From positions 1 to 44,318 of the forward strand of contig JAZLLD010000030.1 in the NCBI GenBank assembly GCA_045597945.1: 44,318 nucleotides of DNA, written 5' to 3'. A model generated the notes under the pieces. The model saw only the letters and a list, made by a program, of their open reading frames with translations. It had not been told where the DNA came from and ran no database searches. Of the stretch, positions 9,601-18,100 are shown piece after piece; position 1 is the first letter of the stretch; every line of letters begins with the position of its first letter. The position numbers were made by a program, and so were the translations under genes. This stretch comes from Colimorpha sp045597945. GTDB lineage: Bacteria; Bacteroidota; Bacteroidia; Bacteroidales; P3.

Positions 9601-10605
9601 GCGGACGAGGTGTAAATCGACTGAGGCCCAATGTGATATGATGGTCTCCTCGGGAAGAAATGATTTGAGCGAGGCGGGAATGGGCGGCTGGCCGGGAAGG
9701 CTGGAAAGCAGTAGCGACACGGCCTTCACATCGTGGTAGAACGATGTGGCGAGCTCGGCATCGGTTTTGTCGCCGGTTGACTCAACCGATTTGCGCGTGG
9801 CCTGCACCTGCTGGGCCACCTCTCTTGAAATATTGTATTCTTTTATTATGTAGTCGACCTTGGCGAAAAGGCCGCGGAAAGTAAGTCGGCTCTGGCTGAT
9901 GCCGATTTCCACCACGCGGTAGAAAAGCTCGCGTAGCGAAGGGTACCGCTCCTTTGCGGTGGTGTTCATGCGGCAAAGAGCCTCTAACTGAGCATAGCAA
10001 GTGTTGCCGTTTTCCAGCAGCTGCTGTTGTGGAAGATTCCACACCTCGACCGACATGGCCGTGCTGGCCACATGGTTGTTGAGGCGAAGCTGGCATGGGG
10101 AAAATTGAGGAATGGCAGACGACTGTTGAGCGCAGATATGATTGGTCAATTCGCTGATTTTCACGCAATGAAGCCACTGCTGTGTTTGCAAGGACAACTG
10201 GTTTTCAATTGTAGTATCGTCGTTCAAAATGACGCAGCATTTAAGGTGTTGCGATACATCTTGTTGCATGATTTTCGACAAGTCATTGGCCGCCGTGTTG
10301 CAGAGTGTTCGCAGTTGGTGAAAAGGAGTGCGGAACATGCCCTGCGTGGGCACGATTCGGCTGCCGGAGCGCCAGGGCGCGTTTTCGCTCACAACCACAT
10401 CGCCGTGAAGCCCCAGGAGACTGAAAATCCAGATGCCGCAAGGGCTGGCCAGTAGCGCATCGATGGTCATTCCGTCTAGCTTCAGATTGGCTATCAACGT
10501 ACAATCGCCTAGCTGCGGTTCGTGATGGCTAAGTAGCTGACAAACAGCTTGCCACAAGTGTTGCTGCTCGGCATGGTCGAAATTATAAAGTTTGTAGGTC
10601 TTCAT
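6583..10605 (-). CDS. NERD-like / PD-(D/E)XK nuclease / SF1 helicase fusion (Dna2-like)
   Basis: 1340 aa from ATG 10605 (MKTYKLYNF); an upstream in-frame extension to 10698 looks non-coding. Residues ~20-100 (GDCTLIANLKLDGMTIDALL, then GIWIFSLLGLHGDVVV) resemble a NERD nuclease-related domain. A RecB/Cas4-type nuclease core follows, with D547 (GRMDFYW), E561-x-K563 (IIEQKSGKG) and QLILYRAVL. No cysteine set for the Fe-S cluster of Dna2/AddB is visible. The C-terminal third is a Dna2/Upf1-type SF1 helicase: Walker A GPPGTGKT (K912), AIVDEAS (D1022), GDHKQLP, QGRMHGDIADYAS, DTVERYQGSQRDY and VAMTRARLHL. It is likely a DNA-processing or defence/repair enzyme. The gene is monocistronic, and its biological role is not established. 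Confidence 0.88.
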   Translation of the reverse strand: MKTYKLYNFDHAEQQHLWQAVCQLLSHHEPQLGDCTLIANLKLDGMTIDALLASPCGIWIFSLLGLHGDVVVSENAPWRSGSRIVPTQGMFRTPFHQLRTLCNTAANDLSKIMQQDVSQHLKCCVILNDDTTIENQLSLQTQQWLHCVKISELTNHICAQQSSAIPQFSPCQLRLNNHVASTAMSVEVWNLPQQQLLENGNTCYAQLEALCRMNTTAKERYPSLRELFYRVVEIGISQSRLTFRGLFAKVDYIIKEYNISREVAQQVQATRKSVESTGDKTDAELATSFYHDVKAVSLLLSSLPGQPPIPASLKSFLPEETIISHWASVDLHLVRCLVDEWDDQYIYATEEAESSSIKICYSTQNHYLTREGIGDWSYLADLLSQGCVLNLLRVRMEDGVCMPELIIYEPDYLINITTVASCFETYAESPLVHLVNLLKPQPNTRHIHLGNLAGQYLDDTVHHRRVSLKESYDNFLRSNALSIASCPDLGSPSLEEAFKESAKEQLANIHNLIGQVLPQTIKDYSPDKVVLEPSFFSKSLGLQGRMDFYWEDSSGKSLIIEQKSGKGAYNPRATDPQVPVAQEKHWVQLILYRAVLTYEYRRFDRQQQVMLLYSKYAKGLQATAQSPDLLLRAIKLRNQLAWSEMSYAENGFDILSRLTPEILNRKGAKGRLWDGWTKPELDEILTPIHQASPLERAYFLRMMRFVQREHQLSKIGNQSHDESGFAGHWLDGRETKLAAGNLYDQLTIDQCIIEDNAVVGIKLNFQEVKTHDTSNFRRGDIVILYPYIEGQQPEPCQQMVTRAQLCDITPEGVDIALTFPQTNPQVFVRPEGYRWAIEHDMFESSTARLYGALHSMLSAPKEQRDLLLCQRKPKVDSSVTIKGDYGGFNQLVLSAKQSRELFLIIGPPGTGKTSFGMLNLLKEELLEPDTNILLLSYTNRAVDEICSKLVEEGIDFVRIGSELSCEKRYHANLLSHKVEAMCSEQEVRSLVARTRVFCATTTTMNSHANLFRLKQFNLAIVDEASQILEPHLVGLFSTKYGKEPAIKRWVLIGDHKQLPAVVCQDATDSMVTEPELQAIHLTNCRLSLFERMLNFFKQGKDYDPQYVFMLSKQGRMHGDIADYASCAFYDNKLGVVPLPHQVLPCQPAADNGIAALLTSRRMAFVTSERPALPSSGKSNPIEAEMIAATVVQIYRLNQKDFDPAQTVGVIVPYRNQIATIRNAIDRYGIEVLHEITIDTVERYQGSQRDYIIYGFTVTEAYQLTFLSGSSFVEDGRIIDRKLNVAMTRARLHLLLIGEPNILKQNKVFADLIKYMQAHHSYFEIGKDDYCQNNFAISRLS

Positions 10606-11011
10606 GGCGAAAATGGTATAACGTGAGATGGAAAAAATTATTGTAAGGTGCGGAAAATATTTTGTGCGGAAAAGCAAAACTGGCTCGGTTTTTGCCAAGG
10701 TTGGGAATGCGGCAATGTGGTGGCGGTGATGGGCTGTTGTGGCCTTTCTCTGGGGGCGGGTCTAGGCCGTATAATGAGCGGGTCTAGAGCGGGCCTTCAC
10801 TGGGTCTTCACTGGGCTTGAGGTGCTTTGCTGAGAGCGTTTGGGGAAGGCTGCGGCAGGGCGATTTTGGCATTGCGGAGCGCTGCGGACGGCTGAGATTG
10901 ACTTTGCGTTGAATGTGATTGAAATCCAAGTGATTGAAAAAATAAATAATTTATTTTATAAATAAATATTCATTAATTCAAAAAAAAGTTGTAACTTTAC
11001 ACCCAGAAAAA
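10606..11011. other. 406-bp intergenic region between the nuclease-helicase and recJ
   Basis: No credible gene. The left two thirds is G-rich on the plus strand and contains two copies of TTCACTGGG (10796-10804, 10807-10815) and two GGGTCTAG copies nearby. The last 90 bases are very AT-rich, with an AAATAAAT/ATTTATTT inverted pair around 10940-10956. The divergent promoters for both flanking genes must lie here. Confidence 0.5.
10992..10999 (+). promoter_or_regulatory. Possible -7 element for recJ
   Basis: TAACTTTA differs from TAnnTTTG at the last base only and ends 12 bases before the recJ ATG, the short-leader spacing seen for other genes in the window. No convincing -33 element is present. 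Confidence 0.35.
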
Positions 11012-12856
11012 ATGAAAGAAAAACGTTGGATTTTAAGGGAAGATTATGATGTAGAGACAGTTGCGAATTTAGCGGAAGCATTGAGTGTGGATAAAATTAT
11101 TGCCACACTCTTGGTAGAACGTGGTGTTACTACTTTTGAGGAGGCTCGATGTTTTTTCCGCCCCAGTCTGGACCAGCTTCATGATCCTTTCCGCATGAAG
11201 GACATGGACCGTGCCATTGCAAGAATCAATGACGCGGTGCGACGCCGTGAACGCATTTTGGTTTACGGCGATTATGATGTTGACGGCACATCGGCCGTGG
11301 CTTTGGTGTATTCCTACCTGCAGTCGTTCCACCGCAATATCGATTTCTATATTCCCGACCGCGACATTGAGGGCAGCGGCATCTCGATGAAGGGTATCGA
11401 CTATGCAAAGGAGACGGGGGTGAAATTGGTGATTGCGCTGGACTGCGGCATCAATGCCATGGAGCAGGTGGATTATGCCAATTCGCTGGGTATCGACTTT
11501 ATCATTGGCGACCACCATCTGTCGGATGGCGGTCGGATTCCCAATGCTGTGGCGGTGCTCGACCCCAAGCGCATCGACTGCCCCTATCCCTACAAGGAAC
11601 TCTCGGGTTGCGGCATCGGCTTCAAGATTGTCGAAGCCCATCAGGAGCAGCGCATGGGTGTGCGGCTTTGCGACAATCCGGAACTGCTGGACGATGTCCG
11701 CAAGGAGAAACGCGAGGCATTGAAGCTGCGGCTGCTGAAGTACTTAGATCTTGTGGCTGTGAGCATTGCGTCGGACATCGTGCCGATTATGGGCGAAAAC
11801 CGAGTGCTGGCATCTTACGGTTTGAAGGTGATCAACACTCATCCGCGACCCGGTATTGAGGCCATTCTGACTTATGGCCACATCGATGCCCGAACCGAGG
11901 AAGAACGCCTTTCGCATCCGGAAGACAAGATGTATTTCTGCAAGGAGCTAGGCATCTCCGACCTGGTGTTTTTGGTTGGGCCTCGCATCAATGCGGCCGG
12001 CCGTATCAGTGGCGGAAGTGCCTTTGACTCAGTGCGTTTGCTGTTGAGTGACAACCCCATGCAGGCCAGTATGCTGGCCGAGGACATCAACCGCTACAAC
12101 AACGAGCGCAAAGACCTCGACAGCGCTGCAACTGAGGAGGCAAAACGCCGTATCGAGCAGAACCCCACCATGAAGGCCAAGAAGAGCATCATCCTGTTTG
12201 ACGAAAACTGGCATAAAGGTGTTGTGGGCATTGTGGCATCCAGGCTTGTGGAGGCTTATAATCGCCCTACGATTATCTTCACGCGCTCGGTGGTGGACGG
12301 TTCTATCACGGGTTCGGCTCGCAGTATCAAGGAGTTCGACATCTATTCGGTGTTGGAACAATGTCGCGACCTGGTGATTCATTTCGGCGGTCATAAATAT
12401 GCGGCAGGCGTGAGTGTGCTGCCTGAGAATTTCGAGGCATTCAAGGCCAAATTTGAGCAAATCGTAGAAGAGACCTTGCAGGAAGGCGACTTGAACCAAG
12501 ATATCGAGGTGGATGCCGAGATCGATTTCGGCACGCAGATTACGCCCAAATTCTTGCGCATCCTGAAGCAGTTCAGCCCCTTTGGGCCGGAAAACAATGT
12601 TCCGGTGTTTATCTCGCACGATTTGGTGGATACCGGCTATGCCCGCGTGGTGGGTTCCAAGCATCTGAAATTTGCCGCCATCTCGCTCACGGCCAGGTCC
12701 AGAGCCTATCCGGCAATTGGATTCCACCTGGGCGAACACTGCCGCAAGGTGAAGTCGGGCAACTCGTTCTCGCTTTGCTACACCTTGGAGGAGAACTATT
12801 GGAATGGAAGAACGGATATCCAGCTGAACGTGAAGGATATGCGTTTTGAAGAATAA
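11012..12856 (+). CDS. recJ: Single-stranded-DNA-specific exonuclease RecJ
   Basis: 614 aa, somewhat longer than many RecJ proteins. It is a 5'-3' ssDNA exonuclease acting in recombination and mismatch/base excision repair. The DHH phosphoesterase motifs are present: YGDYDVDGTSA with D87, ALDCGIN, GDHHLSDG (D167-H168-H169), and VLDPKRIDCPYPYKELSGCG. The DHHA1 domain carries FGGHKYAAGVSV, and a C-terminal OB-like segment ends in QLNVKDMRF. The start MKEKRWILREDYD is typical of the Bacteroidales protein. It is separated from ettA by 116 bases without a clear terminator. Confidence 0.97.
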   Translation: MKEKRWILREDYDVETVANLAEALSVDKIIATLLVERGVTTFEEARCFFRPSLDQLHDPFRMKDMDRAIARINDAVRRRERILVYGDYDVDGTSAVALVYSYLQSFHRNIDFYIPDRDIEGSGISMKGIDYAKETGVKLVIALDCGINAMEQVDYANSLGIDFIIGDHHLSDGGRIPNAVAVLDPKRIDCPYPYKELSGCGIGFKIVEAHQEQRMGVRLCDNPELLDDVRKEKREALKLRLLKYLDLVAVSIASDIVPIMGENRVLASYGLKVINTHPRPGIEAILTYGHIDARTEEERLSHPEDKMYFCKELGISDLVFLVGPRINAAGRISGGSAFDSVRLLLSDNPMQASMLAEDINRYNNERKDLDSAATEEAKRRIEQNPTMKAKKSIILFDENWHKGVVGIVASRLVEAYNRPTIIFTRSVVDGSITGSARSIKEFDIYSVLEQCRDLVIHFGGHKYAAGVSVLPENFEAFKAKFEQIVEETLQEGDLNQDIEVDAEIDFGTQITPKFLRILKQFSPFGPENNVPVFISHDLVDTGYARVVGSKHLKFAAISLTARSRAYPAIGFHLGEHCRKVKSGNSFSLCYTLEENYWNGRTDIQLNVKDMRFEE

Positions 12857-12972
12857 GAATTGGCGGTTGAAAGCTGCCGGGGATTCCAGATGAAAGACAC
12901 GGATATTCCTCGGCGTTATTTGCTTTGCAATTGCCAGGCAATCAATTATTAACAAATTAATACGGATACAAT

Positions 12973-14640
12973 ATGGCAGACGACAAAAAGATTATATTTT
13001 CGATGGTGGGTGTGGGCAAACTGATTCCCCCAAGCCGTCAGATTTTGAAAGATATTTATCTCTCCTTCTATTATGGTGCAAAAATCGGCATCATCGGTTT
13101 GAACGGTTCTGGTAAATCTTCGTTGCTGAAGATTATTGCCGGTGTCGACAAAGATTATCAGGGCGAGGTGGTTTTCTCTCCCGGTTATAGCGTGGGCTAC
13201 CTCGAGCAGGAACCTAAGTTGGATAACGAAAAGACTGTCAAGGAGATTGTGCAGGAAGCCGTGCAGCCCATTGTGGATGCGTTGAAGGAATATGAGGAGG
13301 TGAACAATGCTTTCGGCGAGCCGGATGCTGATTTCGACAAGTTGTGCGAACGCCAGGGTGAGCTGACTGAGCTGCTCGACCAATACGATGCATGGAATCT
13401 TGACAGCCGCCTGGAGCGCGCTATGGATGCGCTGCGCTGTCCGGCTGATGATCAGCTGGTTAAGAACCTTTCGGGAGGCGAGCGCCGTCGTGTGGCACTC
13501 TGCCGTCTGTTGCTGCAAGAGCCTGATATTCTGCTCTTAGACGAGCCTACCAACCACTTGGATGCCGAGAGTATCGAATGGTTGGAGATGCACCTCCGTC
13601 AGTACAAGGGCACTGTGATTGCTGTGACCCACGACCGCTATTTCCTTGATAATGTGGCTGGTTGGATTCTTGAACTGGACCGCGGCGAGGGTATCCCCTG
13701 GCAGGGTAACTACAGCAGCTGGCTTGACCAGAAGACTCAGCGCTTGGCCATGGAGGAGAAGCAGGAGAGCAAGCGCCGCAAGACCCTGCAACGCGAGTTG
13801 GAGTGGGTGCGTATGGCACCCAAGGCTCGACACGCCAAGGGCAAGGCTCGTCTGAATGCCTACGACAAGTTGATGAACGAGGACGTGAAGGAGAAAGAGC
13901 AGAATCTGGAAATCTTTATTCCCAATGGCCCCCGCTTGGGCAACAAGGTGCTGGAAGTCGAGGGCGTGAGCAAGGCCTATGGCGACAAACTTCTGTATGA
14001 GAACCTCACCTTCAGTCTGCCTCCCGCAGGTATCGTGGGTGTGATTGGTCCTAATGGCTGCGGTAAAACCACGCTGTTCCGCCTCATCATGGGATTGGAG
14101 AAGCCTGATACTGGCACTTTCACCGTGGGTGAGACCGTGAAGATTGGCTATGTCGACCAGCAACATGTGCAGATTGATCCCGAGAAGAGTGTCTATGATG
14201 TGGTGAGCGAGGGTAACGAATTGATACAGATGGGTGGCCGCATGGTCAACTCCCGTGCTTATATTTCTCGTTTCAACTTTACTGGCACCGACCAAAGCAA
14301 GAAAGCCGGCGTGCTTTCCGGCGGTGAGCGCAACCGTCTGCATCTGGCCCTGACCTTGAAGAGTGAGGCCAATGTGCTGTTGCTCGACGAGCCCACCAAT
14401 GATATCGATGTCAACACAGTACGCGCCTTGGAGGAAGGTCTGGAGAATTTTGCCGGATGTGCGGTGGTTGTCAGCCACGACCGCTGGTTCTTGGACCGTA
14501 TCTGCACCCATATCCTGGCCTTTGAGGGCGACTCTCAGGTCTATTTCTTTGAGGGTAACTACTCCGAATATGAGGAGAATCGCAAGAAACGCCTCGGCGA
14601 CGACACCCCGCATAGATTCCACTATAAGAAACTGCAGTAA
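12973..14640 (+). CDS. ettA: Energy-dependent translational throttle protein EttA (ABC-F)
   Basis: 555 aa, full length for EttA. It is a ribosome-associated ABC-F ATPase that gates the first elongation step according to the ATP/ADP ratio. Two ABC domains are visible: Walker A GLNGSGKSS with LSGGERRR and LLLDEPTNHLD, and GPNGCGKTT with LSGGERNR and LLLDEPTNDID. The arm motif between the halves of domain 1 and the charged linker with RMAPKARHAKGKARLNAYD are EttA features. There are no membrane segments, as expected for ABC-F. It is followed after 23 bases by a small exported protein gene. Confidence 0.96.
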   Translation: MADDKKIIFSMVGVGKLIPPSRQILKDIYLSFYYGAKIGIIGLNGSGKSSLLKIIAGVDKDYQGEVVFSPGYSVGYLEQEPKLDNEKTVKEIVQEAVQPIVDALKEYEEVNNAFGEPDADFDKLCERQGELTELLDQYDAWNLDSRLERAMDALRCPADDQLVKNLSGGERRRVALCRLLLQEPDILLLDEPTNHLDAESIEWLEMHLRQYKGTVIAVTHDRYFLDNVAGWILELDRGEGIPWQGNYSSWLDQKTQRLAMEEKQESKRRKTLQRELEWVRMAPKARHAKGKARLNAYDKLMNEDVKEKEQNLEIFIPNGPRLGNKVLEVEGVSKAYGDKLLYENLTFSLPPAGIVGVIGPNGCGKTTLFRLIMGLEKPDTGTFTVGETVKIGYVDQQHVQIDPEKSVYDVVSEGNELIQMGGRMVNSRAYISRFNFTGTDQSKKAGVLSGGERNRLHLALTLKSEANVLLLDEPTNDIDVNTVRALEEGLENFAGCAVVVSHDRWFLDRICTHILAFEGDSQVYFFEGNYSEYEENRKKRLGDDTPHRFHYKKLQ

Positions 14641-14663
14641 CCTAACGGCATAATAACCCTTTC

Positions 14664-15122
14664 ATGAAGATATATTATTTGGGACTATTGATGTTGCTGG
14701 CCATGACCACAGCAATGGCGCAAGACGACACACTGGGCTATCGAATTGTGAGAGATGGCGGTCGGCTGGTGTCGTCGTATCACCCTATCTACGACCAGCA
14801 CGACCGTCTGGCCGTGGAGGTGCGCTATTACTATGATAGTAACGGCGTGGTGGAAAGGCGCGTGCTTCAAAGTCTGGACAAACATGGCTACAAACTTAGG
14901 AAAGAGGAATATACAGCCGATGACGAGTTGCTGTTTGTTGAACAATATCGGTGGTGCCGGCATGTGGTCGGAAAACTGAGGCAGGTGCGTATGTTTCGTA
15001 CGATAAGTTATGAGGCCGACGGCAGCACGATTAAGTCCACCTACCGCTATTTCCGTCTTAGGAAAGGCAATACAATCACGTTTTTGAACGGAAGGAGAAT
15101 GAAGATTTCTCGCGAAGCGTAA
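14664..15122 (+). CDS. Small exported protein of unknown function
   Basis: 152 aa. An N-terminal signal peptide (MKIYYLGLLMLLAMTTAMAQ, predicted cleavage after AMA) indicates export to the periplasm or beyond. The mature part is rich in Tyr, Arg and Asp, with short strand-like units such as YDQHDRLAVEVRYYYDSNG and YTADDELLFVEQYRW, loosely like YD/MORN-type beta repeats. I recognise no family. It lies 23 bases after ettA and 33 bases before dnaE on the same strand and may be co-transcribed. Codon use resembles its neighbours. Confidence 0.75.
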   Translation: MKIYYLGLLMLLAMTTAMAQDDTLGYRIVRDGGRLVSSYHPIYDQHDRLAVEVRYYYDSNGVVERRVLQSLDKHGYKLRKEEYTADDELLFVEQYRWCRHVVGKLRQVRMFRTISYEADGSTIKSTYRYFRLRKGNTITFLNGRRMKISREA

Positions 15123-15155
15123 AACATATCAACTCCAACGACTTATTAACAACTT

Positions 15156-18100
15156 ATGACGCAATTCACACACCTACACGTTCACTCGCACTACTCTATG
15201 CTGGATGGTATGAGTAAAGTGCCCGATCTGATTAAGAAGGCAAAGAAGAATGGCATGTATGCCCTGGCGCTTACTGACCATGGCAATATGTTTGGCATCA
15301 AAGACTTGGTGGACACTTGCAATAAAGAGAACGGCAAGGTGAAAGGTGCCATCAAGGAGCAGGAAGCCATCTTAAAGAATGATGGCGCAACTCCCGAAGA
15401 AAAACAAGAGGCTGAATATCAGATTGAGAAGTTAAAAGGCCAAATTTTTAAGCCCATCATTGGCACCGAGGCCTATTGTGCCCGCCGCACCTTGTACGAT
15501 ATGGACAAGAACGTGAAGGAGGTGGATCCCGAGACGGGTAGAGAACGTGTCCTGGACAACAGCGGTTATCACTTGATACTGTTGGCAAAGAACAAGGCTG
15601 GCTATCTGTCGTTGTGCAAGCTGGCTTCGATAGCCTATACCGACGGTTTCTATGGTCGTCCGCGTATTGACCACAACGTGTTGGAACAATACAAAGAAGG
15701 ATTGATTGTGTGCTCGGCATGTCTGGGTGGTGAGATACCTCAGCTGATAATGCGTGGTGACTTGGAAGGTGCTGAAAAGGCTGTGTTGTGGTTCAAAGAA
15801 CGTTTTGGCGAAGACTACTACATTGAGCTTCAGCGTCACCAGACCGACAAACCCAACGCCAACCGCGACACCTTCGTGCAGCAAGAGAAAGTGAACCCAT
15901 ACTTAATAGAGTTGGCTCGCAAGCACAATATCAAAATAATTGCCACAAACGATGTGCATTTTGTGGAAGAGGACCACGGCGAGGCTCACGACCACCTTAT
16001 TTGTCTGAGCACGGGCAAAGACTTTGCCGATCCCAACCGTATGCATTACACTAAGCAGGAATGGTTGAAGAGTCCAGACGAGATGGCTGCAATATTCTCG
16101 GATTTGCCCGAGGCTATCAGCAACACTATGGAGATTGCCGACAAGGTGGAGACCTATAGTATCGACTCGGATCCACTGATGCCTATGTTCGACATTCCGG
16201 AGACTTTTGGCACCGAGGCCGAATATCGTACACGGTTGACAGAGAAAGACTTGTTTGACGAATTTACGCAGAATGAGAAGCACGAGGTGGTGCTTTCGCA
16301 GGAGGACGCTGAGAAGAAGATTAAGAAGCTTGGCGGTTATAACAAGTTGTACCGCATCAAGTTTGAGGCAGACTATCTTGAGAAGTTGGTGTGGGAGGGT
16401 GCCCACAAACGCTATGGCGATGAATTGACGGAAGAACAAAAGGAACGTATTGTTTTTGAACTGCATACAATCAAGACGATGGGCTTTCCGGGCTACTTCT
16501 TGATTGTGAGCGACTACATACGGGCGGCTCGTGAAGAATTGGGTGTGAGTGTGGGTCCGGGTCGTGGCTCGGCAGCAGGAAGTGTTGTGGCTTATTGTTT
16601 GTGGATTACCGATGTAGACCCATTAAAGTATGATTTGCTGTTTGAGCGTTTCTTGAATCCCGACCGTATCTCGCTGCCCGATATCGATGTTGACTTCGAT
16701 GATGCGGGTCGAGGCAAGGTACTGGACTGGATTACACAGAAGTACGGCAAGGAAAAGGTGGCGCATATCATCACCTACGGCACTATGGCCACCAAGTCTT
16801 CGATTGCCGATGTGGGACGCGTGGAGAAAGTGCCGTTGAGCCGTGTGGCTCAGCTCAAGGAGCTGGTTCCGGAGAAGAGTTTCCCGGAATCTATTAAAGA
16901 CGAAAAAGGCAAGTCGCCCAAGGTGAACTTGAACAACTGCTTCAAGTATGTTCCTGAGTTGCGCAGTATTATGGAGGGCAACGACGACGACGGCATTAAG
17001 AGCATGCTCACCATTGCCGCAGAGTTGGAGGATACAAACCGCCAGGTGGGTATCCATGCTTGTGGCGTTATCATTGGTGCGCAAGATATTACGGATGTGG
17101 CACCTGTGTGCACGATTGATGATAAGGAAAGTGGTGGCAAGGTGCTGGTGACACAGTATGATGGCCATGTGGTTGAGACTGTGGGTCTGATCAAGATGGA
17201 CTTTTTGGGCCTCAAGAACCTTACTGTCATCAAGAATGCGCTGCGCATGGTGAAGAAGACGCATGGCGTGGATGTCGATATCGACAAAATCCCTATCGAT
17301 GATGAACTGACTTACAAGCTTTATTGCGATGGTAATACGGTGGCCACATTCCAGTTTGAGTCGGCCGGTATGCAAAAATATCTCCGCGAGCTGCAACCGC
17401 ATGTTTTCGAAGATCTTATCGCAATGAATGCACTATATCGTCCGGGTCCTATGGATTATATTCCCGACTTTATCGACCGTAAATTGGGCCGCAAGCCGGT
17501 GGAATATGATATTCCTTGCATGGAGAAATACCTCAAGGATACATACGGCATTACCGTCTATCAGGAGCAGGTGATGTTGCTCAGCCGCCAGTTGGCAGGC
17601 TTCACTCGTGGACAGAGCGATACGTTGCGTAAGGCCATGGGTAAGAAGCAGATTGAGAAGATGAATGAGTTGGAGGTGCTCTTCTACAAGGGCGGTGAGG
17701 CCAATGGCCACGATCACAAAACCTTGAATAAGATTTGGGAGGACTGGAAGAAGTTCGCCTCCTATGCCTTCAATAAATCTCATGCCACTTGCTATTCCTG
17801 GGTGGCCTACCAAACGGCCTACCTTAAAGCCCATTATGCTCCAGAGTATATGGCTGCGGTGATGACAAGTGCGCAGAATGATATCAAGCGTGTGACCGAA
17901 TTGATGGATGACTGCAAACGCAATGGCATAGAAATTCTTTCGCCCTCGGTAAATGAGTCGGAAAAGGACTTTTCGGTCAACAAGGAGGGCAAGATTCGTT
18001 TCGGACTGCAGGCCATCAGCGGCATGGGTGAGGCGGCTGCCGAAGCGCTTATTTCTGAGCGTGAGGCCAATGGCCCTTACAAAGATATTTTCGATCTGCT

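Noticed and set aside
10606..11011. Structured non-coding RNA in the gap before recJ
   Set aside because: Only short direct repeats and an AT-rich dyad are visible; nothing matches a known RNA class such as 6S, tmRNA or SRP RNA.
13537..14622. 361-codon antisense frame opposite ettA
   Set aside because: Shadow of ettA, whose two ABC domains are complete.
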